A stretch of DNA of 64,000 nt from Bryum argenteum (taxonomy: Eukaryota > Streptophyta > Bryopsida > Bryales > Bryaceae), in assembly GCA_037043015.1 (NCBI GenBank), contig CM073326.1:4499845-4563844 (forward strand). The letters are read 5' to 3'. The notes beneath the pieces are model-generated. The model worked only from the letters and a program-made list of their open reading frames with translations. It was not told the DNA's origin and did no database searches. The position numbers and the translations under genes were made by a program. This document shows, in pieces, positions 41,476-53,389 of the stretch; position 1 is the first letter of the stretch, and each line of letters opens with the position of its first letter.

Positions 41476-41809
41476 TGAATGATTACCACCAAAGAAGGAG
41501 TGCTTTTCTTAAAGGGGCTGGTAATCCGTCGATACGACGCCGTTTTCGACGCGGTTTGTTGGCACCGGCGGATTGAAACAACGAAAGAGGAGTGAGAAGA
41601 TCGGTGCGGCGTTTGCTGGGGCGGGTGCAGCAGATCTAGCTACTCAAAGCTGAGCACACGACGAGAACGACCGACGCGTGAATGCGCGCGGCGGTCACCA
41701 CGTGCTGGAGCTGAGGTGGTAGAGGAAATGGGTCGAACTTCGAGGAAGCTTCCTTTGTGGACAATTGCGTTGATAACGTAATTAGGAAGTGATTGGTTTT
41801 ATTAATTAA

Positions 41810-42602
41810 CCCTTGAACGTCTAAAGGTACGTTCCCACTTGGCCTTAGAGGTGGTGTTAGAAGGTGGTCTTATCTCTTTAAAAGAGTGTGTGTCCACACC
41901 TACATTCTTTAGTAATTACCAATCCTATATGGATGCCCACATGGCACACTCTAAAACTTGGAGGACAAAAAAATATTAGCTAGTATTTGGGAGGACAAAA
42001 GATAGTTGAGCATTAGTAGGCAAGTGTTAAGGAAGCACCACAATTAGAAATATTCTCAAGTTTTGAAGACTTAAGAGTGGTCTTAGTTAATGGGGCCTTT
42101 GAGGAGCCATTATGTAATTGAGGCTACTTTTCAAGACACTTTTCCAAGCCTCATTGATGAGGCCTTCCCTAAGAATAAGGAATTTCCCCAAAATTGTGGA
42201 GGTCTTAAGTTTTAATGTATGCTCTTATCAAAGGCCAGGTGGGAAGGGGCCTTAAGGTGACCCGAGGGGGTCCTTTTCCAACAGAATCTTCTCTGTAGCT
42301 CTCAATGTGCTCAACTTTTCGCTTACATTTTGATGTCAAACTGGTCACCTTCTTGTGATGCATTCAAAAAGTGAAATCTTAGAATTCAAATCACAATTTG
42401 TATGAGTGATTTTGTGCTTTGAAAGGATTGTGGTAGGTAGGTTGGGGTTGTACAATACTTGTAGGAGGTTGCAAGCTCATCATTGATTGGATCATTCATG
42501 ATGCCCAAGTTCAAAAAGTGCACTATTCATGATGCCCAAGTCCAAAAGATGCTCTGATCCAATACTGGGCTGGCCAAATCCGTATAGCCTGACGTTTAAG
42601 GG
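41810..42602 (-). mobile_element. MITE-B copy 3 with a nested TIR insertion
   Basis: Left end cccttgaacgtc after TTAA at 41806-41809, right end gacgtttaaggg followed by TTTA (a decayed TTAA). The MITE-B body runs from about 42250 to 42602 in reverse orientation. The left third (about 41829-42247) is a separate insertion bounded by ttcccacttggcctt and aaggccaggtgggaa, an imperfect 15-bp inverted repeat with no coding capacity. Confidence 0.75.
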
Positions 42603-42609
42603 TTTATGT

Positions 42610-43940
42610 TCTTTTTTCTTTTCCTTGTTGTTTTCATTTTCTTTTGTATTTATCCTTTTTCTTTTTTTTAATGCACTCCATCATCAGGCTTGAAGCTTCC
42701 AACATTGTCCTATATCAAACAATGTGGCACTAAATTAAGAGCAACCATAGTCCATCCGCAGAAAATCGTCCAGATCGCGTGAACCTTTTTTTTGTGGCGA
42801 GTGCAATCTAACAAGCCTCCGGCCCGATGCTTCGACGTGCAAGTTGTCCCTCCATCTCGTTCTACTTACAACAAATCCCTAATCTACATTTACTGCAAGT
42901 TGCTTTCATTGATCCCGAAATGTCCTAGTGTGTTTCCGAGCCTTCGAAATCAAAATCTGGGATTTCGACCACTTTGTATAAGTTGAAGTATGATTCAATC
43001 TTCTTTATTTTTATTCTTTCCAACGGTAAGATATTTAAGATGACTACTTGCACTAACACCATGTCTAATTTCAACTGTTGAATGTTTACCATTTGTGAGA
43101 TCGTAACATTCAAAGTTGATGTGTCAAGTTTTTTTGCAAATATTGAAGCTTGCTTTTGTAAATTTTGAACGTTGCCCTTGTAAAATTGATAAGACCTTGA
43201 GCTTGGAATTTTTGAAATCTAAGTAGTAATATCAGTACAACTCATTTTTGAAAAAAAATAAAAAATAAAAATAAAAGTAGGTTTTTAAGGTGCCACATTT
43301 CGGCTCGCAACCCAAGAATTGTCTTAGAAGACTAAAAAATTGGAATCTAATTATGCAAGTTTTACCACATACACTTTGCAGTATAAGTAGAATCTAGTAA
43401 AAATCTTAGGCAGAAATATTACTTTCTAAGAGTTAACCTCCAATTGGTCGCCGTGAAACCTCTTCACTTTCATTGGATTACAAGACTGCTCTAGTCGCTC
43501 TTTCTTATCGAGTTCTCTACTTTTGTGGCTTTTGGGGATTTGCCCATTGAACACCTGCTTCGTTAAAAGTGCTCATAGGCATGTGCACTTTTTTTTACAT
43601 TGAAAATACATGTTTCGTAAAAACGATCCATAAAGTGGTAAGTTTTTTGGATGTTGTGTCTCGCACTTATAACTTTTCACTTGTGTACCTTGGATATCTT
43701 TTCTATTTTCCACACGAGCACACATGCCATGGTAGGCATGTGTTTACCCTCCTCATGCACCAAAAATCATGAACTGTGAGAGAACAAAGTCTCAACAAGC
43801 GAAAGAAATTTAAGGAGACCATTTAACAATTTGGCTAGCGTGAGTGATAGCGTGTGCGTTGGGTTACATTTTCTTATCTCTCCGTGCAAGTGTAGTTGGC
43901 AAACCTCTTCACTAATCACACTAGTGATGCTCTAAGGAAC
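42610..43940. other. Intergenic stretch
   Basis: No supported gene; short ORFs at 42792-42986 and 43569-43772 lack any recognisable motif. Confidence 0.4.
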
Positions 43941-43949
43941 ACTCTACAT

Positions 43950-44096
43950 GGGGACTTAAGCAATACATGGGGCTGAAGGAGTGCAAAAACCCCTCTCATG
44001 TGATTGATATAATTGTTATTTGAACGTTGAAAAATGAACCAATCACATGAGAGGGATTTTTCGACCTCCTGAAACCCATGTACAACTTGATTCCCC
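43950..44096. mobile_element. 147-bp foldback (MITE-like) element
   Basis: The two halves are imperfect inverted copies: ggggacttaagcaatacatg, ggctgaaggagt and aaacccctctcatgtgattg on the left pair with caatcacatgagagggattt, acctcctgaaa and catgtacaacttgattcccc on the right, leaving a ~30-bp loop. No clear target duplication. Confidence 0.7.
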
Positions 44097-44639
44097 TTAG
44101 AAAGCTTAAAGTTTAATGTTCTTTTTTACGTTAAGAAGGTTTTCTAAGCTAAGAATAGAAACCATTCCTACTATTATCAGTCTCAAATAAGGCACATACA
44201 ACTTTACCGTGGACTTTGCTTTCTATAATCCTTGTTCTAGATACTACTGTTATTCTTTGTTAATTGCTAACATTTTTAAAGTGTAGTTATTTAAACCATA
44301 TGAAATTTAAAGGTCAATCTCTAATTTTAAGTCCTAAAACAAAGTCATCCTATCATTAAGTCTAGAAGATATGAAGACACATTCAAGGTTTTTACTTTTT
44401 TGCACAAGAGAGTGAACATTTAAATCGAAAGCCCTATTTTTCCTTGTTGATATCTTGTTAATTCTTGACCAACATAGCTACACTCCGGTTCTAATGTTCG
44501 TATGTGAGTTTTAAATGCAAAAAGTGAAATTTGGAGCATTTTTTAACCACTTTAATTATGTTGACACTAAATAGAATGAAATTTGTAGTTGCTTGAGCAT
44601 GGTTTTCTTAAGTCTTGGGAAAACACCATCGGTACTTGA

Positions 44640-45361
44640 CCTCTAAACGTGCCAAATGTCGAAAAACAACATTTTTGGATAGATGGCACCAACTTTGAAG
44701 AGTAATAGCTTGTTCATCCAAGAATTCTTTCGAATGAAATCACTTGAATTGGGTTCAATTCAATTCCAGTTTTTGTGGTAAAAATTGCAAATCCATACAT
44801 CAAAGTATGAATTTATGGCAAGCAAGTCAGTGAAGGCATCTCTTATTTTTGGGTTTCAAACATGGGGCATGTTCTACCATTGCAAGTCTATCATGTGAAA
44901 TCCAATTTACTTTTTTTGGAACTTTTCTGCATAAGTATGATCTTCTTCAAAAACTTTGTAGTTGCAAGAATTTTATTTGAATAATTAGGTATTGGATTTG
45001 CAATGATGTTTCAATACTCAAAAAAATTCATAAATTTCATGGTTCTCATAAGGTTGTTTCTCATTCATCCACCTTTGGATTTCAATTTCGTTTGTTGGAT
45101 TACACTCTAATTTGAGTTTTGTTATAGTGGTAGAAATCTTAAATCATCCAAGATGTAAGGAAGACAAGGCATGCATTTTAGTGCAAGGGGTCATTTTTTC
45201 CTTTGTAGATTTTGGGATGATTCTCACCATTGCAAGGAATAATTTTGAGCCAAGAAATTATATTAATAAACACTTTCATATTGAGATGAAGGTGAACATC
45301 TTTCTAATTGATGATTTTTTCATTACAATAGGTATAATGGTAGCATTTTAGCCTAAAATGA
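44640..45361 (+). mobile_element. MITE-A copy 2, right end lost
   Basis: Begins cctctaaacgtgcc after TTGA (decayed TTAA) and follows MITE-A copy 1 closely (gtcgaaaaacaacattttgg, catccaccttt, gagatgaaggtgaaca), ending near gtagcatttt where other elements begin. The terminal ~240 bp of the family are missing. Confidence 0.7.
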
Positions 45362-45363
45362 TA

Positions 45364-45649
45364 CCGTACCACCATAGCAAGTTTGTTCATAATTTATTTT
45401 TATTTTTTGAAGCGTAAAAGATTAGAAAATACAAGCCAAGAGTAACGAAAAGTTGGGAAATTGTGAGTTACTGCAACAGACAACTGGATGAGTTACTAGA
45501 GCCTCCTGATCATCTCTCTCCTTTGCATAGGATTTTCCAGAAAACAAAAGAATGAATCTCAAAAAAATTAATTTCGTGCATACAAAATTTATTTTTCAAA
45601 CAAAATAAATATTCGTTCATTGAGGACAGAACCTGCTATGGTGGTACGG
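45364..45649 (+). mobile_element. MITE-E copy 1, TA target
   Basis: 286 bp with inverted ends ccgtaccaccatagca and tgctatggtggtacgg (perfect 16 bp), flanked by TA at 45362-45363 and 45650-45651. A second, decayed copy starts at 58209. Confidence 0.85.
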
Positions 45650-45669
45650 TATCATCCTAGGCTTGTATA

Positions 45670-45952
45670 CGGTTGGACCACCTAAAAGCGCCAGGGAACC
45701 CAAAAGCGCACTGTACCTCATTTGTAGATTGTGAAAATACAGATGTACCTCATTTGTATATAACACAATTGGGTCAAATCTTACTTAGCACTTTAGAATT
45801 TTGTATAAAATTCACAAATGCAAATTACATGTTGCAAATTTTTGCAATCCTCCTGAAAACCTAATTCGAATGTGGTCATAATTTTATTTTGAATTTACTA
45901 GTGCTAAAATAGGTCAGATCTCTTAAGTTGGTGCTTTTAGGACACTCAACCT
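45670..45952 (+). mobile_element. MITE-D copy 2, TA target
   Basis: 283 bp, ends cggttggaccacctaaaagcgcc and ggtgcttttaggacactcaacct, TA on both sides (45668-45669, 45953-45954). Only 18 bp right of MITE-E copy 1. Confidence 0.85.
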
Positions 45953-46637
45953 TAATTTAGAATGGCTTCGTGAGATGCTTCTTCTATTGAAGAACATGAA
46001 TGACAGACATGGTCACATGGGAAAGCATGTGCAGGCACATGGAGTAGTACAGGGACATCGTGCTTGCTTGCTTGGCTTGCCCACTTTCTCCCTGTTTAAG
46101 TTAGTTGTTGCCAATTAAGCTTATCCTGCATGTTGTTGGTAACCAAACAGGATCGTGTCATGTTCTGTACACTGTCAATCGACAAATATAAAATTGGTTT
46201 TCTACTCCCCTCTTAAAAACAGGGGAAAATCCAAACCTCCAGGAATTGCCAAGTTCCCAACTACTGTACTAATCTGCAGATACATTCAACAACATGATTC
46301 ATCTTTCAAACAAAGTGCCAGGCCACGCTTTCTTTCTTCATCACTATCTTGGATCGCCAGTGGTTTCTGACCATTAGTGTAAATTGCAGAAAAATGATGG
46401 AGGATTCTCTCTTTCAAGTTATAAGCAGGTTGATAACTATTCTGATTAAGAATCTAAAAATAAAAGGATTTGCAGCTACTTGAGACATCGTCCAATTCGA
46501 GAAAAAGTTACCGAGCCTTCGTATAAATACAAGTAAAAATGTTGTAAGAGGATTCTCCTTTCGAAACTCTGCATTTATCTACTCTCTGACTAAACTCTTG
46601 TAAATCTGCAGATTTGGTAAACACAAGAGCAAGATAC

Positions 46638-49236
46638 TTAGTTCAGTCCTCCTTTGGAGCGCGCTTTGGATTTCGTCTTCTTCACCACCATCTTCACTTC
46701 AGCCAGTTCCTCCTCACCCCAAGGCTTGAGGTCACCAGGAGGACCTTCAGTCCAATTCAAGGAAGGTGATTGAATGAAAATGCTCGGATCATGGGGTAGC
46801 TTCCTTGCGAGGCCATTGAGAATCTGGTGGAAGGCATCACCAGGCTGCGCAGGGCGAGGGAACAGCATGGCTTGCTTCATGGCAGGATTAGCAAGCAATC
46901 GCTGCTTCTCAAGCACATCTTCGGGAGTGATACTGGAGAGGATCCTGTCCAAGTTGGGCACATCCTCCTCGGCGACAAAGACACCGATCTTCTCCCAGGG
47001 TATGGCGTCTGCGAAGGGCAGGACTATGTCGTCTGCTATGATCACTGGAATGCACCCGAAAATCACTCCTTCTACTAATCGTGGACTCCACGGCGCCCAT
47101 CCCAAGGGGCACAGGCAGAAGATCGCTCGTTGCATGTCCTCGTAGTAGGTTAGTGGATGGTTGCTTGAGATGTCGAACAGTGGATTGTCCTTGAAATTCT
47201 CCCATATCGCTGCCCTTGCACCCCTGCCATCCATCCATCCATCCCCAGCAGACCAGAATATCTCAATTCACTGCTTAATACTTTGCACCATCAAACCGTC
47301 ACACACGAGAGATTCAAAATTGACAAAGATTCATGCACATATCTGACCTCACTTTCCTTTCTATTGTCGTGGGTTCATCCTTCATTAGTGACAACAACAG
47401 TGCACTTCAATATTGACTCATCTTAGCAACTCTTCTTCTGTTACTTGTTATTGTCTCGTTAAGAGGTTAACATCTTTGAACAGATTCGATCTCATCATTA
47501 TATTTGTATTTATAAGGATCGTTTATTAGTGTTTGATTGTCTTCATGTTTCGTATATTGACCCACCTTAGCAACAGGAGCGAACTTATTTGTTCATGAAG
47601 TTATGAATCAGCTGCACATCAATAGCCTCTGACCTTTTGATGGAGTCTATTATTAAAATCTTCCTCACATAGAAATCTACGATCATATTCAACTCATAGC
47701 ACAGTTTAGCGAAGTTAAGAAAGTTCATTTTTGCCACAAAGAACCGTCGGTACATGTTGGTTTAAATGCTAAAAAGTACCTTCCACCCCACGATACATGA
47801 ACAAAATCTGCAGAATCAGTGGCGTAGCTGTAGAGGCACTTACCGAGCATAGTATCCACCTTCAGGATCGTTGCCATAATCGTAGAACAAGCCTCTGAAA
47901 TAAGCGAAGATGGAGCGTGGGGTACTTGGTGGAGTCAAGCGAGTTTGCATCCTCTCCGGTGGAGCGTAAGGCGGAATCACGATCGAATCCTCCTTCAAAC
48001 ACACGTGATGATTCTGCCCAAATGTTTGCACCAACGTTGCTTTCTTCAGCAGTGGCAGAATTCCTCGCTCTATCGCCTTCTCCTCCTGCACCAACACTGA
48101 CCCTTGTAAAGTCCACTGACGACGATAGCCTCGACACAATCAACTTGTGCAGAATCATAGAAATCAAAGCATACTTAAGAGTGGATGTTTTGGAGTTGGT
48201 ACCTGGTAATGGAAGCAGGCAGCAAAGTCATGTGGCACAACGAAGAAGTGGTCGGCGCCCTCGGTGCGGTTCCAGTACGGCCAGTGATGGGAAATGTAAC
48301 TGATAGCACTTCTCATCACCCTCGGGGATTTGAAAGGCAACGGGAGGCCATTGGGAGTGAGGTCGCATGTTGTGTACACGGGAGTGTAGAACCAGTCGGC
48401 TTCGTCAGGATTCAACGTGCGCACGGGACTTTCCATAAGAAAATCGTGAAGAAACTCCTCCACGGCGAACATGTGAGTGAGACATCGAGGGTCTTTCTTC
48501 AACCAATCTGTGTTATACTTCCTGAAAAACCCACGACCCAGCCATTCATACCATGAAGATCAAGGAAAAAAGCATCAAGCTCCTTGAAAGAGATTCGTAC
48601 AGCTTCACTCTCACATTGTGTAGAATATACATCCAGGAGCTTGAGCACAACCATTCCTTAAGAGAGTGATCAATGGGAATTCTCCACATGCTACCAAAGA
48701 AACTAGTGCTATGACTGTATATTAGAATCTCACAGTAAGCGATTATATCGACACAATCACAAATTAGAAATGGTTACCTCGGAATGTCATAAATGAATAC
48801 TTTCAGACGACCAACGGGATTGTCCTCAAGCACATCACCCGCACTTCCTGCGAACAGAATTACCATACTTTTATTACGCCATTCCAAAATGCAAGACTCC
48901 AACATCTCTTCTGTCAATTTAGGTCGTACACCATTAAAACTCCAACTCTAAATAAAATGTACCATACATGTGAAGCTCTTATCAAGGTTACGACTAATTC
49001 TCACATGATGCTGCTGAGATCCATGTAGCATTCACATTCTTATGTTTCTTGGCTACCGAATGAGCAGATTCAGAACTTGCATATTACAATGTTCGGCAAT
49101 TCAAAAGTAGGGTACCTGAGATTCGTTGATGAGCCGCTTTGGGGTGGTGGGCACCTTTCGAATGGGCACCTTGGAAGTGACAGAGGAAGAGTAAGGTGAT
49201 CACACCGATGAAAACCCAGCTCGATGCGCGATCCAT
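46638..49236 (-). CDS. IRX10: IRX10-type GT47 glycosyltransferase (xylan synthase subunit), five exons
   Basis: Exons on the minus strand: 49236-49116, 48847-48778, 48521-48203, 48085-47844 and 47223-46638; all introns are GT-AG and the phases join to 446 codons (445 residues). The protein has an N-terminal hydrophobic segment (SSWVFIGVITLLFLCHF; signal peptide or anchor), then the exostosin/GT47 domain: GRLKVFIYDIPRKYN, DPRCLTHMFAVEEFL, SPVRTLNPDEADWFYTPVY, HHWPYWNRTEGADHFFVVPHD, YFRGLFYDYGNDPEGGYYAR, CLCPLGWAPWSPRLVE and IPVIIADDIVLPFADAIPW. These are near-diagnostic for IRX10/IRX10L, the beta-1,4-xylosyltransferases that elongate the xylan backbone in the Golgi (with IRX9 and IRX14 partners in flowering plants). 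After the conserved DLKPW there is an extra ~25-residue Lys-rich tail. The open reading frame and clean splicing indicate a functional gene. Confidence 0.95.
47224..47843 (-). other. Intron 4 of the IRX10-like gene
   Basis: 620 bp from the donor gtaagtgcc at 47843 to the acceptor ggcag ending at 47224, with a (GGAT)n run just before the acceptor on the minus strand. The three other introns are 117, 256 and 268 bp. Confidence 0.85.
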
Positions 49237-49442
49237 TGAGCTCTAATTACAGTGAAATTGCACCATTCTCTCGAGTCTAAAACCCTAATCAGATCGGTAA
49301 TCGCTCCGAAAGAGAAAGGAGCTCCATCCTCGTACACTGAAATTGGCAAGTCAATAGCGAATCGTAAGTCAAACGGCGACGAACTCAGCTGCCTGGTGCA
49401 CATGGCTCGCCCCACTGCTCTCAGAACGTCCGTTCTTTCTTC

Positions 49443-49505
49443 GTCGACGATAGTTCTAATTACGTCGACGATCATTTTAACCACGTCGACGATCGTTCTG
49501 ACTGC
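49443..49505. repeat. 21-bp tandem repeat upstream of the IRX10-like gene
   Basis: Three units each beginning gtcgacgat at 49443, 49464 and 49485, about 210-270 bp upstream of the start codon; in the 5'UTR or core promoter region. Confidence 0.85.
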
Positions 49506-51165
49506 ATCGTGGAACCCTTTTCACACTGATTTTTTAACTTTGAACTTATTAGTAATAATGTTCAAAATGTTTTATTAATAAGTGTGAAAAATATCTTATT
49601 AATTAATAGTAAGAATGGGGTAAGCGTTCGTAGCAGCTACCAAGGAGGATGGAGGAGGGGAAATGAGCCCCCTAATTTTTTGATGTATAGACATTAAATG
49701 TCAAGGAGTAGGCTTCCAAGGGTAACTTGGGGTCGCAGACCTCAAATTTGAATTCAAAATTATCAAAAACGGCCTTGGGAGGTCCCCACGGATTCTAGGG
49801 TGCCTCCTTCGTAGCTGCCACGAACCATTGCCCGTAAGAATGCCCTCCTAGAGAAAAGTTCCCATATTTTTTACATCTAGCATCAATGTTAGTATAGTTT
49901 AAGAATAGCCTATGTGCTTTTTGTTTTTGGGACAAAATTTGTATTAAATTGAAATTTCTTTTTATTTATGTGCACTCTCACTATATTCTTGCGTGCTAAA
50001 TATGAATAGTAGAAGAACTTAAAATTGAATTTATTTTTTGGTATTGGAACAAATATTAGTTAGATAAGAGAAAATATCACACATTGTAATGAAACATACA
50101 AGTGTATGATACATGAAATTTTGCACCTTTTTTTTCTAATATTTTTTTTAAAAAATGGTTGTAATTTAGAAACACGGGGTTTTTTTTGACAAAGGGATGA
50201 AATAATTGCAGATGCTTGCCTTCCTTTTCAAATTATGAATACCTTTGTCTTAGACAAGAAAGAGACCTTTGAAAGGTTCTTTTTTGACAAAAGATGAGAT
50301 AATTGCAGACACAGTTGCCCTCGTTTTCAACTTATGAATACTTTTGTCTCAAATAGAAAGAGACCTTTTGAGCGGTTATTTTTTGAACGATGAAGGAAAT
50401 AATTGTTTTCATTGTTTTCAATTTATGAATACCTTTGTTTGAGACATATGAAAGTTCATTTTTACTTTCAGTGTGAGAATTTAAGGTTGATTACACTTTT
50501 GAATTCCAACAAATGTGAAACAATACGCTTTTAATATTTCACTCTTCAACAAACTAGTCAACTTGTGTTTCTTTCATTTTTGTCAAATAAGTATACAAAC
50601 TTATTGATGTGTATCAACCTTACTCCCTTCTTCTCTTCTTCATTACTCTTATAAAGTGATATGCATTAGACCACTGAGAGGGTCAATATTAATTTTGGTG
50701 CAAGAATAAAAGGTTGAATGTTGCGGGTGGCTTTCAACATTCAACCTAAAATACACGTAGATGATAGAAAACACCTTTAGCATTTTATAAATCTTTGTTA
50801 TTGAATTACCTTATCCTTGCACATTTTTAACACTAAAATAAAAATGAAACTTACAATTGAACAAACCACTTTGGACCCTTCAAACTTATATAAAAATAGG
50901 CATTTGAAGGGTCCAATACTACTTTGGGTACCCTCAAATGTTTTAAGTTATAAATGGCTCCTTCATTTAATGAGCGTCAACGCCAAGTATAAATCCACTC
51001 TAAAAAAGAAACACCCAAATTTTACCATGCTTCTTATAGTTATCTATACTTAAAATATGAAATTAATCATGTACATGTTTTCAACATTTCTTAATAATAT
51101 TGTTAAACTTTTTTATTCATATATGTTTATGCCAAGTTGGGATCTTCATCCAAAGTATATGTTAC
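49506..51165. other. Intergenic stretch upstream of the IRX10-like gene
   Basis: AT-rich; no gene. Contains the 98-bp tandem array at 50183-50470 (separate entry). Confidence 0.45.
50183..50470. repeat. ~98-bp tandem repeat, three copies
   Basis: Units start with ttttttgac/ttttttgaac, each with aataattg, ttatgaatac and ctttgt; starts near 50183, 50281 and 50379. Related words (gacctttgaaaggttc) recur in the long repeats at 53.5, 57.9 and 60.3 kb. Confidence 0.75.
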
Positions 51166-51169
51166 TTAA

Positions 51170-52465
51170 CCCCCTAGATGCACCGAATGTCTAAAAACAA
51201 TATTTTCTAAGACAAGCTCAAACTTAAAAAGCTTATCCAAAGTATGTTTTTGACAAAATCACTTTGGTTTAATTCTAAATAAAGTCTAGTTTGTATGAGA
51301 AGAATTTCATATCCATCCAAAAAGTTATGAATTAAAGACATGCAATTTAGCGAAGGGAAATCGTGTTTCTCTGATTTTAAAGATGTGGCAAGATTTAATC
51401 ATGGTGCCAATTTAGTTTTTCAATAATTTATTTCTGAACAAGTATGATCCTAAGATCAAAGACAACAACTTTGTAATTGAAAGATTTTTTGGTTTAACCC
51501 CTAAACATTTTTGTTATTTTTAGCCAAAATACACCTTCAAAAAAATTGTCATAGAGGAAAATTTTCATAGTTGAAAATAATTTAAGGTTCATGTTTGCAA
51601 TTTATGAATAAAAATAATGGTTTTTCTCATTTTTTCTACTTAAATGTGACATAGAACAATAAAAAGTACGCGTAGATTCAAGTGACATACTTATTTGTCA
51701 AAAATTTAGAAGCATGATGACTTGACCATTGTAGACTAGGAACTATTAGAAGTATACTCTTTTATATGTAAGGTTCATCTCTAAAATGACATATAAATCC
51801 ATCATTATACACATAATTATGATTACTTCGCACCAAAAATAAATCAATAAAATACAATGAGATTCTTCAAATAAATTTTGGATGGAAACTCCTTGATTAT
51901 TAGTTCGAGTCCCAAATTTTTTCATTGATTGAAAAAATTAAAAAATAAATAAAAACCCTCAAATTTTGATTAAATAACTTGTGTCATATAATCATAATTA
52001 CGTGTATAATGATGGATTTATATGTCATTCTAGAGATGAACCTTTTATGTCGTTTTGGGTGCGTAATTTTAGATAACATTTTCGACAATATTTTTATTAG
52101 TGATTGCAAGGCTATTATTGGAGCCATAATTATTTGCTTATTTTTTATTATATTCTTGGGATGAGGGTGTAAGTGAGATGAAGGTGAACCACTTTCTAGT
52201 TGGAATTTTATTATTGTAGTAGCTTTGTTAGTAGGATCTTTTCAAAGTGAAAATGAGTAGAATATGTATTGTGATTTGAATATGAACATGTTATAATCTC
52301 GCAACCTATGAAGCTTTGTGAGTCAAATTTTGGTCCACAAGATCTACAATAAGTCTATTACAAGATAGTATTGTTAAGATCTAAATATCTCATCGCCATT
52401 TTCATTCATAACATGTGGTTCCAAAATGTGTTTTTTGGCTAAAAATAGGGTGAGACATTCGAGGG
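51170..52465 (+). mobile_element. MITE-A copy 3 with internal insertions
   Basis: Left end ccccctagatgc after TTAA at 51166-51169; right end gacattcgaggg before TTAA at 52466-52469. Both halves align with MITE-A copy 1 by eye. Near 51494-51498 (ttaacccctaaacattt) a further, reverse-oriented MITE-A end is inserted, and an inverted-repeat element follows at about 51775-52043, accounting for the extra length (1296 bp). Confidence 0.7.
51775..52043. repeat. Long-TIR element, arms about 60 bp
   Basis: aaggttcatctctaaaatga, followed by catataaatccatcattata and cacataattatgatta, is repeated inverted at about 51981-52043 with only a few differences. It looks like a MITE with unusually long arms nested in MITE-A copy 3; the target duplication is not clear. 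Confidence 0.65.
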
Positions 52466-52469
52466 TTAA

Positions 52470-53385
52470 CTCTTAATCGGGTTGAATGTCAATAATCAAC
52501 ATTTTGGATGACTGTAGCAACTTTGGAGTGCCAAAACGTCTTCATCCAAAGTCGTTCTGGAAAAACTCACTTGGGTTGCACCTTAAAGGAGGAAGTTTTG
52601 GAGGCAATTACGGAAAAGTATATAGAGTTTTTTACTTTTTTTTTATTTTTACGTAATCTTGATGAAGGGTAACAACTTTCTAGTAGAAATATATGTTCGG
52701 ATCTAAATATGTTTGGCATTGGATTTGCAACGATGTTTTTGTATTGACAGAAAGTAAACAAATGTATGATTTTTGAGGAGCTATATCTCTGTCATCCACC
52801 ATTGGATTTTGACTTTTTTTTGGGATGGATTCAAATTGTTGTTTAGTCTTAATAGTAGAAATCTTGACAAAATCAATGATATATTGAAGATAAGGCATAG
52901 ATTTGAGTGCAAAGGGTTAAATTTTAGACTATTTTTTCTTTCTAAAGTTTTTGGTAATTTTCTACATTGCAAGGTCATTATTTGTGGAAAGAACTATTTT
53001 CTTGGATTTCTTTTTTTTGAGGGTGTGATTGAGATGAAATTATACCCCTTTGTAGTTGGTGCTTTTTTATTGCAATAAGAATATTAGTAGCATTTTCACT
53101 TAAAACTGAGAAAGTGGAGGTTTTGTGATGTTTTTTGAGTACTAATATGTTACGATCTTGCAATCTATGAGGCATCATGACTCAAGATTTGACCCACATA
53201 ATATACAATATGACTACTACAAGATTGTACGGTTGAGATCTGAATAACTCACCTTTGTTTCCATTTATGACACTTTTTTTTTGAGAATGTGTTCTTTTCT
53301 ATACCAATGAGTCCAATTAATTAGGAGTTAAGTATCTTTATGAGTAAATAATGTTTTGGCTAAAAAAACCTTGAAATTTATCCAA
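52470..53385 (+). mobile_element. MITE-A copy 4, sharing a TTAA with copy 3
   Basis: Begins ctcttaatcggg right after the TTAA that ends copy 3, same orientation. Follows MITE-A to about 53296 (atgacactttttttt, gagaatgtgtt), has a short insertion near 53300-53350, and resumes ttttggctaaaaa; the right terminus has decayed. Confidence 0.65.
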
Positions 53386-53389
53386 GATC

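Noticed and set aside
46774-48556. Several plus-strand ORFs of about 100-128 codons
   Set aside because: They are antisense to the IRX10-like exons and have no recognisable motif.
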